From Bin5 sp022821545 (lineage in GTDB: Bacteria; Chloroflexota; Anaerolineae; Caldilineales; Caldilineaceae): 64,000 bases of DNA. The stretch covers positions 3,782,001 through 3,846,000 of the forward strand of contig CAXXLO010000002.1 of assembly GCA_963664085.2 (NCBI GenBank). The letters are read 5' to 3'. Positions 25,077 to 34,550 of this stretch are shown piece after piece. How positions within the stretch are numbered: the first letter of the stretch is position 1; each line of letters begins with the position of its first letter. A program made the translations under genes and the position numbers. The notes under the pieces are model-generated. The model was given only the letters and a program-made list of their open reading frames with translations. It did not search any database and was not told where the DNA came from.

Positions 25077-27179
25077 TCAGGCCTCGTACTCGGTCGAAGA
25101 ACTGACGAAGCGCATGTTTATGACTGTGCCCGCCAGAATGATGAAGAAGAGAATCATACCGATAGCCGAGGCTATGCCCATGCGGTCCATGCGCATAGCC
25201 TTGTAGTAGAGTTCGAGCGCAGGAGTGTAGGTGGACGCGCCGGGCCCGCCGCCGGTGGTGAGGAAGACGAGCTCAAAGGTCTGAACGGCGTTAATGAAAT
25301 TGAGGATCAGGAGGAGCTTGACCTGGCCCATGAGAAGGGGCAGATCGATGCTCCAGAAGCGTCGCCACGTGCTGGCCCCGTCGACGAGGCTTGCGTCGAT
25401 GATTTCGTTGGAGATGGAGATGAGGCCGCCGTAAAAGATCAGGAGCGCGAAGGCGTTCACCCAGGGCACGCCGATAAAGATGATCGAGCCAAGGGCGACT
25501 CTGGCGTCACCGTACCAGACGCGTGTGAGTTGTTCCAGGCCCACTAGCTTTAGCGACTCGTTGAGGAGACCGATGGCGGGATCGTAGATGTTGTTCCAGA
25601 CGAGGATCTCCACCACCGCAGGCAGCACGATGGGCACGACAAAGAGAGTGCGAAACCAGTATTGCGAGAACCTGTTTCGCAGGTTAAAGATGAATTCGGC
25701 CACCAGTAGCGGCATGGTCATCGTTTTCGCGATTGAGACGACGACCAGGATGGCGGCGTTGCGGAAGCCGGAAAGGAAGAAGCGATTTTCCATCAGGGAC
25801 TGGAAGTTCGCCAGTCCCACCCATTCGGTACGCACGCCGGGGCTCCACTCGGTGAAAGCGTGATAGAGGCCGGAAAAGGCGGGATAGTAGTTGAAGGTCA
25901 GGAGCAGGGCCAAAGTCGGCAGGATGAGCAGGTAGGAGAGGCGGGCACTCCACATTGATTGCAAGACGCCAATGGGCCCTGCTGCGCTGCGCTGCCAAAC
26001 CTGCTGCCCCGCGGCCGTGTTGCGCGCGGCCCAGACTGCCGCAAAGACGAGCAAGGCGATGAAGCCGAGCAAAGCGAAAAGCGTGCGCTGGCGCTGCGCC
26101 GACGATCGGGCTGCGCCACTCAGAGCCGCGGCCCGATCGTAGTATCCGGCAGCGCCGGAGACTGTGCCGATTGCAAGGCGACTGCCATCAGCCGACAGGG
26201 CGACGGTGAGGACCTCGGACTCCTGTCGAAAACGGTGCGTGAGCGCGCCGCCACCGTCCAGCAGGTAGGCACTCCCGTCCTCCGAGCCGACCAAGGCGCT
26301 GGACCCGTTTCTCGCCAAGGAGACACTCGTGACAGTATCTTCGGCAGGGAAACTCCAAATCTGATTGCCGTTTGCCCCGTTAAGCAGAGTGGCGGAGCCG
26401 TCTCCCGCGCCCGCCAGGATGCGAGCGCCGTTGGGCGTAACGGAAACAGACTCTACGCTGTAATCGAGCCAAGTTCGGAGCAGTTCTCTGCCTTCACGGT
26501 TGTAGATCGCAATCAGGCCGTCGTCAGAACCCAGGACGACGCGGGCTTTTTCGCCGCTGCCGTAGACGTCAACGGCCCGCACTCCAATTCCCAACTCCTT
26601 CTGCCAAAGCAGGTTCCGTTCGCGGTCAAGTACGTAGACCGACAGGTCATCGGAAGTGGCAGCGATGAGCGAGCCGTCGCCGACCACGGCGGCGTTATTC
26701 ATTGGTCGGGCCGCTTTGAACCTCCACAGTACGTTGCCTTCACCATCGAGCAGATAGACAAAGCGATCCTCTGAGGCTACCGCGAGCCACTTCCCATCGG
26801 GCGAAATGTCCACGCCGAGGATGCTGTTCTCGGCCTCAAACGCCCACAGCAGTTTACCGGACTCGTCGAAGAGCCTGAGAGAGTTGTCGCGGCTGCCAAC
26901 GGCAACGAACATCCCGTCTCCCGAGACGGCGACGGCCTGGACGCGACTGGTCGCGGGACGGTCCCACAACTGTCCTTCAGGTGACTGCGCGGAGAGGGGT
27001 AGGGCGACGGCCAGCAGAATTGTCGCGACCAGCGCGAACGCGCCGGCGGCCCTCCTGAAAAGGGCCGTTTTGCCGGTTATGTGCAAACCAAGCAAGCCGC
27101 TCCCTTGCGAGAGCGGCTTGTCTGATCCAGTGAGAGAATATCGTCTCTTGTTTGAGGCGCGTTGCGTAAACAATCCCAT
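25077..27179 (-). CDS. Sugar ABC permease (MalF type) fused to an N-terminal WD40/PQQ-like beta-propeller
   Basis: 700 residues. A signal/anchor helix (FALVATILLAVALPLSAQ, near 48-65) precedes seven or so propeller blades (about 70-345) with repeats such as VAVSGDGMFVAVGSRDNSLRLF, VDISPDGKWLAVASEDRFVYLLD and VTPNGARILAGAGDGSATLL. A TM helix (near 368-388) leads into a standard six-helix MalF-type permease (about 410-700) with the EAA motif DASLVDGASTWRRFWSIDLP. The propeller should face outside the cytoplasmic membrane. ATG at 27179 has no good ribosome site and a hairpin lies within the first 30 codons, so the true start may be a TTG/GTG further in. Confidence 0.88.
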   Translation of the reverse strand: MGLFTQRASNKRRYSLTGSDKPLSQGSGLLGLHITGKTALFRRAAGAFALVATILLAVALPLSAQSPEGQLWDRPATSRVQAVAVSGDGMFVAVGSRDNSLRLFDESGKLLWAFEAENSILGVDISPDGKWLAVASEDRFVYLLDGEGNVLWRFKAARPMNNAAVVGDGSLIAATSDDLSVYVLDRERNLLWQKELGIGVRAVDVYGSGEKARVVLGSDDGLIAIYNREGRELLRTWLDYSVESVSVTPNGARILAGAGDGSATLLNGANGNQIWSFPAEDTVTSVSLARNGSSALVGSEDGSAYLLDGGGALTHRFRQESEVLTVALSADGSRLAIGTVSGAAGYYDRAAALSGAARSSAQRQRTLFALLGFIALLVFAAVWAARNTAAGQQVWQRSAAGPIGVLQSMWSARLSYLLILPTLALLLTFNYYPAFSGLYHAFTEWSPGVRTEWVGLANFQSLMENRFFLSGFRNAAILVVVSIAKTMTMPLLVAEFIFNLRNRFSQYWFRTLFVVPIVLPAVVEILVWNNIYDPAIGLLNESLKLVGLEQLTRVWYGDARVALGSIIFIGVPWVNAFALLIFYGGLISISNEIIDASLVDGASTWRRFWSIDLPLLMGQVKLLLILNFINAVQTFELVFLTTGGGPGASTYTPALELYYKAMRMDRMGIASAIGMILFFIILAGTVINMRFVSSSTEYEA
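27093..27120 (-). promoter_or_regulatory. Intercistronic hairpin between binding protein and permease
   Basis: A perfect 10-bp inverted repeat (CAAGCCGCTC at 27093-27102, GAGCGGCTTG at 27111-27120) with an 8-base loop. It lacks a U-run on the transcript, so it is not a full terminator. In binding-protein operons such stems protect the upstream message and lower permease expression. It falls inside the proposed N-terminal codons of the permease fusion, which argues for a later start. Confidence 0.55.
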
Positions 27180-27244
27180 TGAAGGTCGTTCGTGGAGGCC
27201 GACGCCTACTCCCCCGGCTTATGGCGGAGGCGCAGATAGAACCT

Positions 27245-28975
27245 TTAGTACGGCCCGGCAGCGACCCAACCGGGCGGACGCTTCTCGGGACTGTCCAGGT
27301 CCTCGTGGGTCAGGTTGAGGTACTCGAGCAGGCCGTCAAAGTTGTCTTCGAGCAGAGCCTGGTAGCCTTCCGCGAACTCTGCAGCGGTAATCTTGCCCTC
27401 GAAGAACTCCTGAACCATGATTGACCACTCGCGCTTCGTCTCTTCGTACTTGAAGAAGCCGCGCGCCACTGCGTCGCCGGGCGCCCCAGGCTTTTCGTAG
27501 TTGCCGACGAAAACGCTCTGGGCGAACACTTCCTCCCACTCGCCGGGAAGCGACACGTTCTTGATAAGCGGCGGACCGGCGATGCCACCCTGGAGGTTTT
27601 CGGGATCCAGCTTGTTTTCCAGGAAGATCTGCATGCCCTGGGGGCTGGTCCAGAACATAACGAAGTCGACTTCGAGGTCGTTCTGGACGCGGTCCTTCAC
27701 AGGGAGCGCCAGGTAGCCCTGCGTCAACTCATTGGCGCGTGCCGTTCCCTGCACGCAAGGACCTTCGATGTTGGGGAAGGCGAAGCGGCCGTACTCAAAC
27801 TCGACCGCAGCGGCTGAGTCTTCTTCGGTAACTTCAGCCTTACCGCCGTACTCACCCTGAGCCAGGGCGCGAATGTCTTTGGGGAGGCTGGTGTAGATGC
27901 CGCCATGCACCATGCGCATGGCCGCCTTCTGCGTCAGGAAGAGCGGATAGGCATCGGCCATGCCGGTCCAGCCTTCGGGGACGTACCCGTTCGCGGTCTG
28001 GAAGACGCGTCCGATATTGGTCATCATCTCTACGGTACATTCGTTGTCGAAATTGATTTCGCCGTCGCGCAAAGCGGCCAGGTGGCGAGCGATGTTGACG
28101 GAGACACGGTCCGGGTCGTCGTTACGCATGTCGCCGGGATCGTACATCCACACATCGTCAATGCCCTCGCGGAAGCACCAGTCCCCTTCCTGGCACTGAA
28201 TGATCTGCAGTTCGTCGCGGTGATACTGGTCCATCGCCGAACGCATCAGCCAGGGCATGCGGCCGCCGCCCCAGATCTGTTCCGTCGTGCCTTCCATGGC
28301 AATGGGAATGACACCTGAGTCACGAAGCCTCTCGTTCCAGTCGACGAACTGGTCCCAAGAAGGCTGGGGAGGCACGTCGGTGATGCCGGCCTGTTCAAAG
28401 AGCGCCTTGTTGTAAAGCCAGAAGGTCTGGACTGACATGTAGGGCATCGTGAACATCTGGCCGGTGTTGGGGTCGCGTACCAGATTGAGCCCCCACTCTT
28501 CAAAGCTTTCCTCCCACAACTCGCCGGTGTAGGGATTCTCCTTGTTGAGGTACGGGCCCCAGTCGATCAGGCGCCCTTCCTGAGCAAACTCTCGCAAATG
28601 GGGTGACTCGATAATCGAGACGCGCGGCACTTCCGAAGTGAACTGTGTGCGAATCCACTGCAGATAGGCATCTACGCCAGGCGCCTTCAGTTCAATCAAG
28701 ACGCTCACGTTTGGATGCAACTCCATGTAGGCGTCGGCGATCGCCTGATAGGTCTGCACGTCGTTGGAAGCGATGCTGACGACGATCTCGCCGCTCAGCT
28801 CCATCGCCTCTTCTTCTGTTTCCTCGATTTCAACCACTTCATCGTCTGCCGCGGCTTCCTCTGCCGCCGGGGCTTCTTCCGCCGCCATCCCGCCATCTGC
28901 GGGAGCGCCGCAGGCCGACACGAGAACAAGCGACAACAGGAGAATCAAGCCGAGGACGGTTCTGTAATGTTTCAT
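27245..28975 (-). CDS. Extracellular solute-binding lipoprotein of a sugar ABC importer
   Basis: 576 residues from the ATG at 28975. Signal peptide with lipobox (LVLVSAC, Cys near 22), then an acidic Ala/Glu-rich linker (about 30-60). The family-1 binding fold follows: IVVSIASNDVQTYQAIADAY, HPNVSVLIELKAPGVDAYLQW, VPRVSIIESPHLREFA, MFTMPYMSVQTFWLYNKALFEQAGI. It is longer than the usual 400-450 residues, with extra segments containing CQEGDWCF. It is first of three transporter genes and encodes the high-affinity receptor; the sugar is unknown. Flanking Gfo/Idh/MocA dehydrogenases suggest a sugar or inositol. Confidence 0.92.
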   Translation of the reverse strand: MKHYRTVLGLILLLSLVLVSACGAPADGGMAAEEAPAAEEAAADDEVVEIEETEEEAMELSGEIVVSIASNDVQTYQAIADAYMELHPNVSVLIELKAPGVDAYLQWIRTQFTSEVPRVSIIESPHLREFAQEGRLIDWGPYLNKENPYTGELWEESFEEWGLNLVRDPNTGQMFTMPYMSVQTFWLYNKALFEQAGITDVPPQPSWDQFVDWNERLRDSGVIPIAMEGTTEQIWGGGRMPWLMRSAMDQYHRDELQIIQCQEGDWCFREGIDDVWMYDPGDMRNDDPDRVSVNIARHLAALRDGEINFDNECTVEMMTNIGRVFQTANGYVPEGWTGMADAYPLFLTQKAAMRMVHGGIYTSLPKDIRALAQGEYGGKAEVTEEDSAAAVEFEYGRFAFPNIEGPCVQGTARANELTQGYLALPVKDRVQNDLEVDFVMFWTSPQGMQIFLENKLDPENLQGGIAGPPLIKNVSLPGEWEEVFAQSVFVGNYEKPGAPGDAVARGFFKYEETKREWSIMVQEFFEGKITAAEFAEGYQALLEDNFDGLLEYLNLTHEDLDSPEKRPPGWVAAGPY

Positions 28976-29067
28976 CGAATTCTTCCTTTCGTTCTGTCTG
29001 AACTGCATCGGTGTTGCCGTCAGTCTTGGTGGTCAAGATGTCCTGCCGGCGAACAGGAAAAAACCGG

Positions 29068-30063
29068 CTACGCCGGCACTTCCTCCGCTTTGCCGCTATG
29101 GTGAGAGCGGATGGCGGCTTCGATGATTTCCTGTACGGCCAGCCCTTCGCGTCCGGAGGCATCGATTTCATCGCGCGGCGCGCCGCCGTCCACCTGCTCG
29201 ATCCAGCGGTTGATGCGGTTTGTGAAAGTGGCGTCGAAGCCGCTGAGGCCTCCCATGATGCTGTTGCGCACGACGGTCAGTTCTTCGCTGAGGCGGGGGT
29301 AGAGCGTCAACTCCTGGTACAGGTTGTCGAGGACAAAACGGCCGGCGGTCCCCATGACCTCGCAACGTTCCAGATTGTGGCGCGGGTTTGTATCGTAACT
29401 GCCCGTCAGGTGGCCGACGACCCCGTTGGCAAACTCCAGGTTCAGTTGCGCGTTGGAGTAGCAGACGCGCCCAGGGGCCTGGTTGAAGAACGCATGCACG
29501 CGCTTCACGTCACCGCAGAAGTAGCGCATGATATCGAGACTGTGGGGGTGGAGGGCGCGAATATGGAACCAGGGTGAGGTGTCATTGGGGTTGCCGATCC
29601 ACATCGTCATGTTCATCAGCAGAAGGTCGCCCAGCTTTCCTTCATCCACCCACTGCTTGGCCTTGGCAGCTGGCGGCACGAAACGATGATTGAGATTGAT
29701 GCCAAAATAGAGACCGGTCTCGTCGGCCTTCGCAGCCATTTCGCGGGCGTGCTCAATGTTATTGGAAATCGGTTTTTCGCATAATACATGCAGCCCTGCA
29801 GCGAAGGACTGCATGACCGGCTCGTAGTGGTGACCGCCGTTTTCGGGCCCTGCGGTGGTGACGCTGACGGCGTCCAACTCGACCGTGTCGAGTAGTTCGG
29901 CGACGCTATAGTAGGCTGGTACGCCAAAGCGCTCTGCGGCTGCGTCCGCAATGCTTTTGTCCATATCACAGACGGCAACAAGGTGCGCGCGTTCGCTGGC
30001 CTGGTAGACAGCGGCATGGGTTTTGCCGATGTTGCCCATTCCAATCGTTGCAACGTTCAGCAC
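29068..30063 (-). CDS. Gfo/Idh/MocA family oxidoreductase
   Basis: 331 residues. The NAD(P)-binding motif VATIGMGNIGKTHAAVY (4-20) is classic. The catalytic Lys lies in HVLCEKPISNNIEHAREMA (near 97) and the C-terminal domain carries WFHIRALHPHSLDIMRYFCG, with the active-site His. It opens the transporter unit on the minus strand, about 90 bases upstream of the binding-protein gene. With the dehydrogenase at the other end (23053-24096) it brackets the importer, a common layout for sugar or inositol catabolic clusters. Confidence 0.92.
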   Translation of the reverse strand: MLNVATIGMGNIGKTHAAVYQASERAHLVAVCDMDKSIADAAAERFGVPAYYSVAELLDTVELDAVSVTTAGPENGGHHYEPVMQSFAAGLHVLCEKPISNNIEHAREMAAKADETGLYFGINLNHRFVPPAAKAKQWVDEGKLGDLLLMNMTMWIGNPNDTSPWFHIRALHPHSLDIMRYFCGDVKRVHAFFNQAPGRVCYSNAQLNLEFANGVVGHLTGSYDTNPRHNLERCEVMGTAGRFVLDNLYQELTLYPRLSEELTVVRNSIMGGLSGFDATFTNRINRWIEQVDGGAPRDEIDASGREGLAVQEIIEAAIRSHHSGKAEEVPA

Positions 30064-30300
30064 GAAGCATCCTCCTCAAAGTGGAGTGAATTCGTATAGT
30101 CTGCGGGTTGCGGGAGGGTACACAAGAATGACGGGAATGCTAACATAGCGGGCAAAAACTGTCAATCGGCGCCGGGCTGGATTCCGGGGCAACAGCAGTC
30201 GCAGAAGTCACATCACGACCAGGCTGGCAGTTGTGGTCAGTGCGGCAATCAGGGCAGCCGGCGCCGGCCCAAGCCCGCGACCGGTATCTCCCTGCAGCTA

Positions 30301-31140
30301 TCAACGGGCGAATCGTTCGGCCAGTTTTTCCTCAAAGGGCCTGGAGCGGTGGTAAGTGAGAGGGTTTTGGCGATCGTCGTCGAGGAGGTCGCCAATCTCA
30401 TAGCTGGCGAACTGTTCATCATTGAGGATGTTCTGCTTACCGTTAAAGGTGCAGCCGTCGGGCATGAAGCCGCAGGTCATGGCACGCCGCCAGCCCGGGG
30501 TCATATTGGCGCCGGCGCCGTGGGCAATGAGTCCGTTGTGAAAGGAGGCGGAACCGGCTTTCATTTCGGCGGGGGCCGCCATTATGTTCTTCCACTGTGG
30601 GTAGACGCGGAAGATGTCGCCGATGTTTTCGCCGATGCCGACGTTGTCGAAAGTGGCCGTTTTGTGGCTGCCGGGCAGGAAGTAGAGGCAGCCGTTTTGG
30701 AGTGTTGCGTCGTCGAGGGCGACCCAGAGGCTGAGGGTCTCGCGGGACGAGTAGGACCAGTATGGATTATCGAGGTGCCAGCCGGTGGGGTTGGCCCACG
30801 GCTGCTTGATCAACGCCTGGTCATGCCAGATGCGCACGCCATCCACCCCGGCCAGATCCGCAGCCAACTTGCCAAGACGCGGATCCAGTATCAGGCGCCG
30901 CACGTCGATGCTGTCCTGCCACAGATTGATACGCTGGACGAAAACGTAGTCGTAGTAGGATTCTGCGCGGTCCTCGCCCACTGCCTGGTTGAACATCTTC
31001 TGCTTCCCACGCTGGCGCACCGCCCCGTCAACCGCCAGCCGCCAGGTCTCCAGTTCGTCGGCCGAGAGAAAGTCGTGAAGTACCACGAACCCGTTTTCCT
31101 GATATGAGTCGATTTGTTCCTGGGTCAAGTGTGTGTTCAT
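30301..31140 (-). CDS. Phytanoyl-CoA dioxygenase (PhyH) family protein, third member
   Basis: 279 residues from the ATG at 31140, which follows GAGGT. The PhyH opening is ENGFVVLHDFLSADELETW. Iron ligands: WHLDNPYWSYS (His and Asp near 141-143) and FHNGLIAHGAGANMTPGWRR (distal His near 216; Arg for 2-oxoglutarate). It differs strongly from the two tandem copies at 13.6-15.3 kb, so it is a separate lineage. It follows the peptide-binding protein gene of the Dpp-like importer and may be its last gene, hinting that the importer brings in a compound to be hydroxylated. Confidence 0.9.
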   Translation of the reverse strand: MNTHLTQEQIDSYQENGFVVLHDFLSADELETWRLAVDGAVRQRGKQKMFNQAVGEDRAESYYDYVFVQRINLWQDSIDVRRLILDPRLGKLAADLAGVDGVRIWHDQALIKQPWANPTGWHLDNPYWSYSSRETLSLWVALDDATLQNGCLYFLPGSHKTATFDNVGIGENIGDIFRVYPQWKNIMAAPAEMKAGSASFHNGLIAHGAGANMTPGWRRAMTCGFMPDGCTFNGKQNILNDEQFASYEIGDLLDDDRQNPLTYHRSRPFEEKLAERFAR

Positions 31141-31287
31141 GCTGACCTCATTATTTGGCGCAGGCGTTGTACCTGTCTTGCGGTCGGCAGGTCCGTTTGT
31201 CCCTCGGGGTTGAAAGAGCAGGGCCGACACTGAAGTGCCGGCCCCAACTCCGTTCATTTTGCCACGAGAGTTACTCTGTCCTATCGC

Positions 31288-33111
31288 CTATTCCGCCGGG
31301 CCCAACTGACCGGTCAGAATCTGAATGACGACGAAGGAGTCGGCATAGGGGCTGTTGACGTAGATCGGATCGCCCTCCGGCAGCCAACCGCTCGCAAAGC
31401 GGCTGGGAACCGGGTTGTTGCCGTAGCGCTCCCACAGAGGAATCTGGGGCAGGAGCTCGTTATAGGCCATCGCGATCTTGTCCAGCGCCGCGATCTGCAT
31501 GGCGGCGTCGCCGCCGGAGCCGGCCTCCTTGGTCAGAGCCCACAGATCGACATCGCCGACGCTGTCGGTGCTGACGTTCAGGTCGAAGGACATGCCGGGA
31601 AGCTCGATACTGCCGGCGCCCGACGCGCCTACGCCGGTCGCGGCCGCGTTGTGGGTGCTGAAGTCATTCTCGTAGGAGAAGGACGGGTGGGGATTGCCGG
31701 CGCCCCAACCGCGAATCGCCAGCTGGAATTTGCCTTCATTCACGTCGATCGGATGCTGCTGGAAGTTCACGCCTCGGAAGCTGGTTTTGAAGCCAAAGGC
31801 GGTCAGCTGTTCGGCCGCGTTCTCAGCTGCGGCGGACCAGTCGGAGTACTCGGCGGGCGCGGTAAGCTCCCATTCCATGCGGGCGCCGGTGTCGTCCATC
31901 CAGACGCCGTCATCGTCGCGAGAGAATCCGATGTCGAGCAACATCTGCTCAGCCTTTTCGAGATCCTGGTTATACGGATTCAGGCTGGCGCGGGCGTCGT
32001 CACTAAGCCACAGGGGCGTAATGTTGTCCGAGAATCCACACATGCACTCCTGGGCCACACCCGATTCGGCCAGTGAGATGAAGGCGTTCTCTTCAAAGTT
32101 GATGGCGTAGGCCAGAGCCTGCCTGACCTCCTTCATCTGGAAGGGATGGATCGTGTGGTTGAAGTAGAGGGCCGGACCACCGTAGATGGGGGCGCGAATG
32201 ATGCGATATCCCAGCGACATGAACTCGCGCTCGGTGGCCGGCGGGAAGCCGTGCGTAGCATAGTCGACGTCGCCGGATAGGACGAGCGGCGTTACGACCG
32301 GGGTCTCACCGTTGTAGTTGACCATGCGGTCGAAGCGCACGGTGTCGGCCCAGTAGGAGGTCTCAACCTTGTTGAGAATCATCTGGGACTCGGTGATGCT
32401 GGCAGGGTCGATGGCATACGGCCCCAGAACGACCATTTCGTCCGGTCGCAGCTCATTGAATTCCTGCAGCAGCTGCTTCCAATCGTCGTCCTCGTTGGTC
32501 ATGCCGGCCTCGACCAGATCGCGCGTGCGCTGGGCAAAGTCGCCGTAAACCGAGGAGGCGCTAATATGCACTTCACGGAGTACACGGCGGGGCACGGTGG
32601 TGGACGGACCGCTGAGAACGAAGTCTACGGTGTGGTCATCCACGGCCTGCACGTCGTCGAGGAAGCGCCAGACCGTCTGGCTGAGCAGACGAGAGATGGA
32701 GAAGGTATCGACAACGTCCTGCGAGGTGAAGTCGCTGCCGTCGCTCCACTGGGCGCCCTGGATCAGGCTGACGCGCAAGGTGACGTCGTCGACCCACTCC
32801 CAGGACTCACCGGCGACCGGCAGCCAGCTGCCGTCGGCCCACAGGAACATGAACAGGGGCGGTTCCATCAGGGCGCGGTAGATGCCCAGGGTCATGCCGT
32901 TTGTAACCCAGGTGTTGAAGTGCCCCGTGGGCGGCGGAGCGTAGGGCCAGGCCGGATGGAACTCGGCCACGCCAGTCCCTTCGGACGCCGCCTCTTCCTC
33001 TGCAGCAGCCGGCGCCGCCTCGCCACCGCCCATGTCAGCCGCCGGCGCGCCGCACGCGCTGATGGCCAAGGCCGCGATCAGTGCAATTACAAGCCAAAAT
33101 CTTCCGTTCAT
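31288..33111 (-). CDS. ABC transporter substrate-binding lipoprotein, family 5 (peptide/opine type)
   Basis: 607 residues. Signal peptide with lipobox (LAISAC, Cys near 20), then a Gly/Ala/Glu linker. Family-5 blocks: VTLRVSLIQGAQWSDGSDFTSQDVVDTF (near 115-142), EVRQALAYAINFEENAF (near 330) and the late QIPLWERYGNNPV. These bind di- and oligopeptides, nickel, heme or sugar acids. The gene belongs with the permeases and ATPases at 33455-37683, though a small membrane-protein gene intervenes. Confidence 0.92.
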   Translation of the reverse strand: MNGRFWLVIALIAALAISACGAPAADMGGGEAAPAAAEEEAASEGTGVAEFHPAWPYAPPPTGHFNTWVTNGMTLGIYRALMEPPLFMFLWADGSWLPVAGESWEWVDDVTLRVSLIQGAQWSDGSDFTSQDVVDTFSISRLLSQTVWRFLDDVQAVDDHTVDFVLSGPSTTVPRRVLREVHISASSVYGDFAQRTRDLVEAGMTNEDDDWKQLLQEFNELRPDEMVVLGPYAIDPASITESQMILNKVETSYWADTVRFDRMVNYNGETPVVTPLVLSGDVDYATHGFPPATEREFMSLGYRIIRAPIYGGPALYFNHTIHPFQMKEVRQALAYAINFEENAFISLAESGVAQECMCGFSDNITPLWLSDDARASLNPYNQDLEKAEQMLLDIGFSRDDDGVWMDDTGARMEWELTAPAEYSDWSAAAENAAEQLTAFGFKTSFRGVNFQQHPIDVNEGKFQLAIRGWGAGNPHPSFSYENDFSTHNAAATGVGASGAGSIELPGMSFDLNVSTDSVGDVDLWALTKEAGSGGDAAMQIAALDKIAMAYNELLPQIPLWERYGNNPVPSRFASGWLPEGDPIYVNSPYADSFVVIQILTGQLGPAE

Positions 33112-33209
33112 ACTGAGTCCTCCTTAGGACATCCAATAGTGTAAATCACAAGGGAGGTGAAGAGTGAAGTCACGAGCAGGAACGCGGACTGCGCGCTTGC
33201 CTGACTCGC

Positions 33210-33401
33210 TTACCTCTCTCTTCGCTTTCCCCACTGCACGAGAATTACGACCAACAAGAGATATACGAGCCCGATTCCCAGCGTAAACTGAGTAATCACG
33301 TATTCGGCGGTCCCTTTTTCAAGGAATATCAGGAGCGCGCCGGCAACGAAGGCTATGTAGAAGCCGATATGAAATGCAGCTCTACCTAGAAAGGGATCCA
33401 T
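33210..33401 (-). CDS. Small two-helix membrane protein
   Basis: 63 residues from the ATG at 33401 (a TTG at 33428 is an alternative). Two hydrophobic segments (AAFHIGFYIAFVAGALLIFL and FTLGIGLVYLLLVVILV) are joined by a short polar loop, ending in a basic WGKRRER tail that stays inside. No family recognised. It lies between the ATP-binding gene and the binding-protein gene of the importer on the same strand, so it may belong to that transcript. Confidence 0.5.
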   Translation of the reverse strand: MDPFLGRAAFHIGFYIAFVAGALLIFLEKGTAEYVITQFTLGIGLVYLLLVVILVQWGKRRER

Positions 33402-33454
33402 ACCTGCTTGTTGTACCTTCAGCTTCAAAGGGGGCCGGCCGGTGTTTCAGCCAC

Positions 33455-34483
33455 TCAGACAATCCGGCCCGGCTCCGACATGCGGACAGGACAGGCAACG
33501 CTGCCTCCATCCGGGATCAGATCCAACTGAGGAACGACCAAGTCGCACTCCCCCGGGACAATATAGGGGCAACGCGGATGAAAGGTGCAGCCCGTCGGCA
33601 GATTCAAAAGGCTGGGAATTTCTGCGCTGCGCAGCTCAATATGGACTTTCTTCTTCGCCAGCTCCGGATCGGCTTCGGGCACGGCCCCCAGGAGCGCCTG
33701 CGTGTAGGGATGGCGCGAGTCGGTGATGAGGCGAGGCGTCGGCCCTTCTTCGACTATGCGACCGAGGTACATGACAGTGATTCGTCCTTCCCAGGCAAAG
33801 TATTTCGCCAGCGCCAGGTCGTGCGTGATGAAAAGAAAAGTAACGTCAAACTCGTCCTTCAGCCGGTAGAGCATGTTCAGCAGGCTTACCCGGATCGACA
33901 CATCCACCATCGACACGGCCTCGTCGGCGACAATGAACTTCGGTTCCACGGTCAAAGCTCGCGCTACCGAGACCCTCTGACGCTGTCCGCCGCTCAACTG
34001 GTGCGGATATTTGTCGAGAAAGTCCGAGACCGGAGTCAGATCGACGATCTCCAGCAGTTCCGCCGCCCTTCTCTCCGCATTCCTACGCCGGCCTCTTCCC
34101 CCGCCGCCACCGCCATTCCGGCGCGCTCCCATTGTTTGGTGACGCAATAGAGGCGTCATGATCATCTGGCGGACTGTCTGCGTTGGATTGAGCGAAGCGT
34201 AGGGGTCCTGATGGATGATCTGAACGGCCCGCCGGTACTGCTGATACTCGGATTTCTCCATCGACGCGATGTCCTGGCCCCGGTAGAGGATCTGTCCTTC
34301 AGAGGGCGGCAGCAGACCGACCACCATACGCCCAGTTGTGCTCTTGCCGCATCCGCTTTCACCGACGAGGCAAACGATTTCACCAGGCTCAATGTCCAAC
34401 GAGATCGAGTCGACCGCAGTGACCCGATCGCGTCCGCTTCCGAAGCGCTTTGTAACATTTCGCAGTTCGATAATAGGCGTCAT
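33455..34483 (-). CDS. Oligopeptide ABC transporter ATP-binding protein, DppF/OppF type
   Basis: 342 residues from the ATG at 34483 (MTPIIELRNVTKRF). Walker A GESGCGKST (41-49), signature LSGGQRQRV (near 180), Walker B KFIVADEAVSMVD, H-loop FITHDLAL. The C-terminal oligopeptide domain has the Cys pattern CTFHPRCPYIVPGEC, which in some relatives binds an iron-sulfur cluster. Odd: residues about 119-136 insert a Gly/Arg run (GARRNGGGGGGRGRRRN) between the Q-loop region and the signature, not usual for the family. Confidence 0.92.
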   Translation of the reverse strand: MTPIIELRNVTKRFGSGRDRVTAVDSISLDIEPGEIVCLVGESGCGKSTTGRMVVGLLPPSEGQILYRGQDIASMEKSEYQQYRRAVQIIHQDPYASLNPTQTVRQMIMTPLLRHQTMGARRNGGGGGGRGRRRNAERRAAELLEIVDLTPVSDFLDKYPHQLSGGQRQRVSVARALTVEPKFIVADEAVSMVDVSIRVSLLNMLYRLKDEFDVTFLFITHDLALAKYFAWEGRITVMYLGRIVEEGPTPRLITDSRHPYTQALLGAVPEADPELAKKKVHIELRSAEIPSLLNLPTGCTFHPRCPYIVPGECDLVVPQLDLIPDGGSVACPVRMSEPGRIV

Positions 34484-34550
34484 CAAGTGCGGCCTCCAGT
34501 GGCCGCGCGTCTGCTGCGGGCCGCCATCCCTGGACGGCACCGCTTTCTCT

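Noticed and set aside
30181..30300. Open frame after the third PhyH gene, with a hydrophobic end (PAALIAALTTTASLVV)
   Set aside because: Short, without a start codon or ribosome site; the hydrophobic stretch is Ala/Thr-rich as expected from random high-GC sequence.
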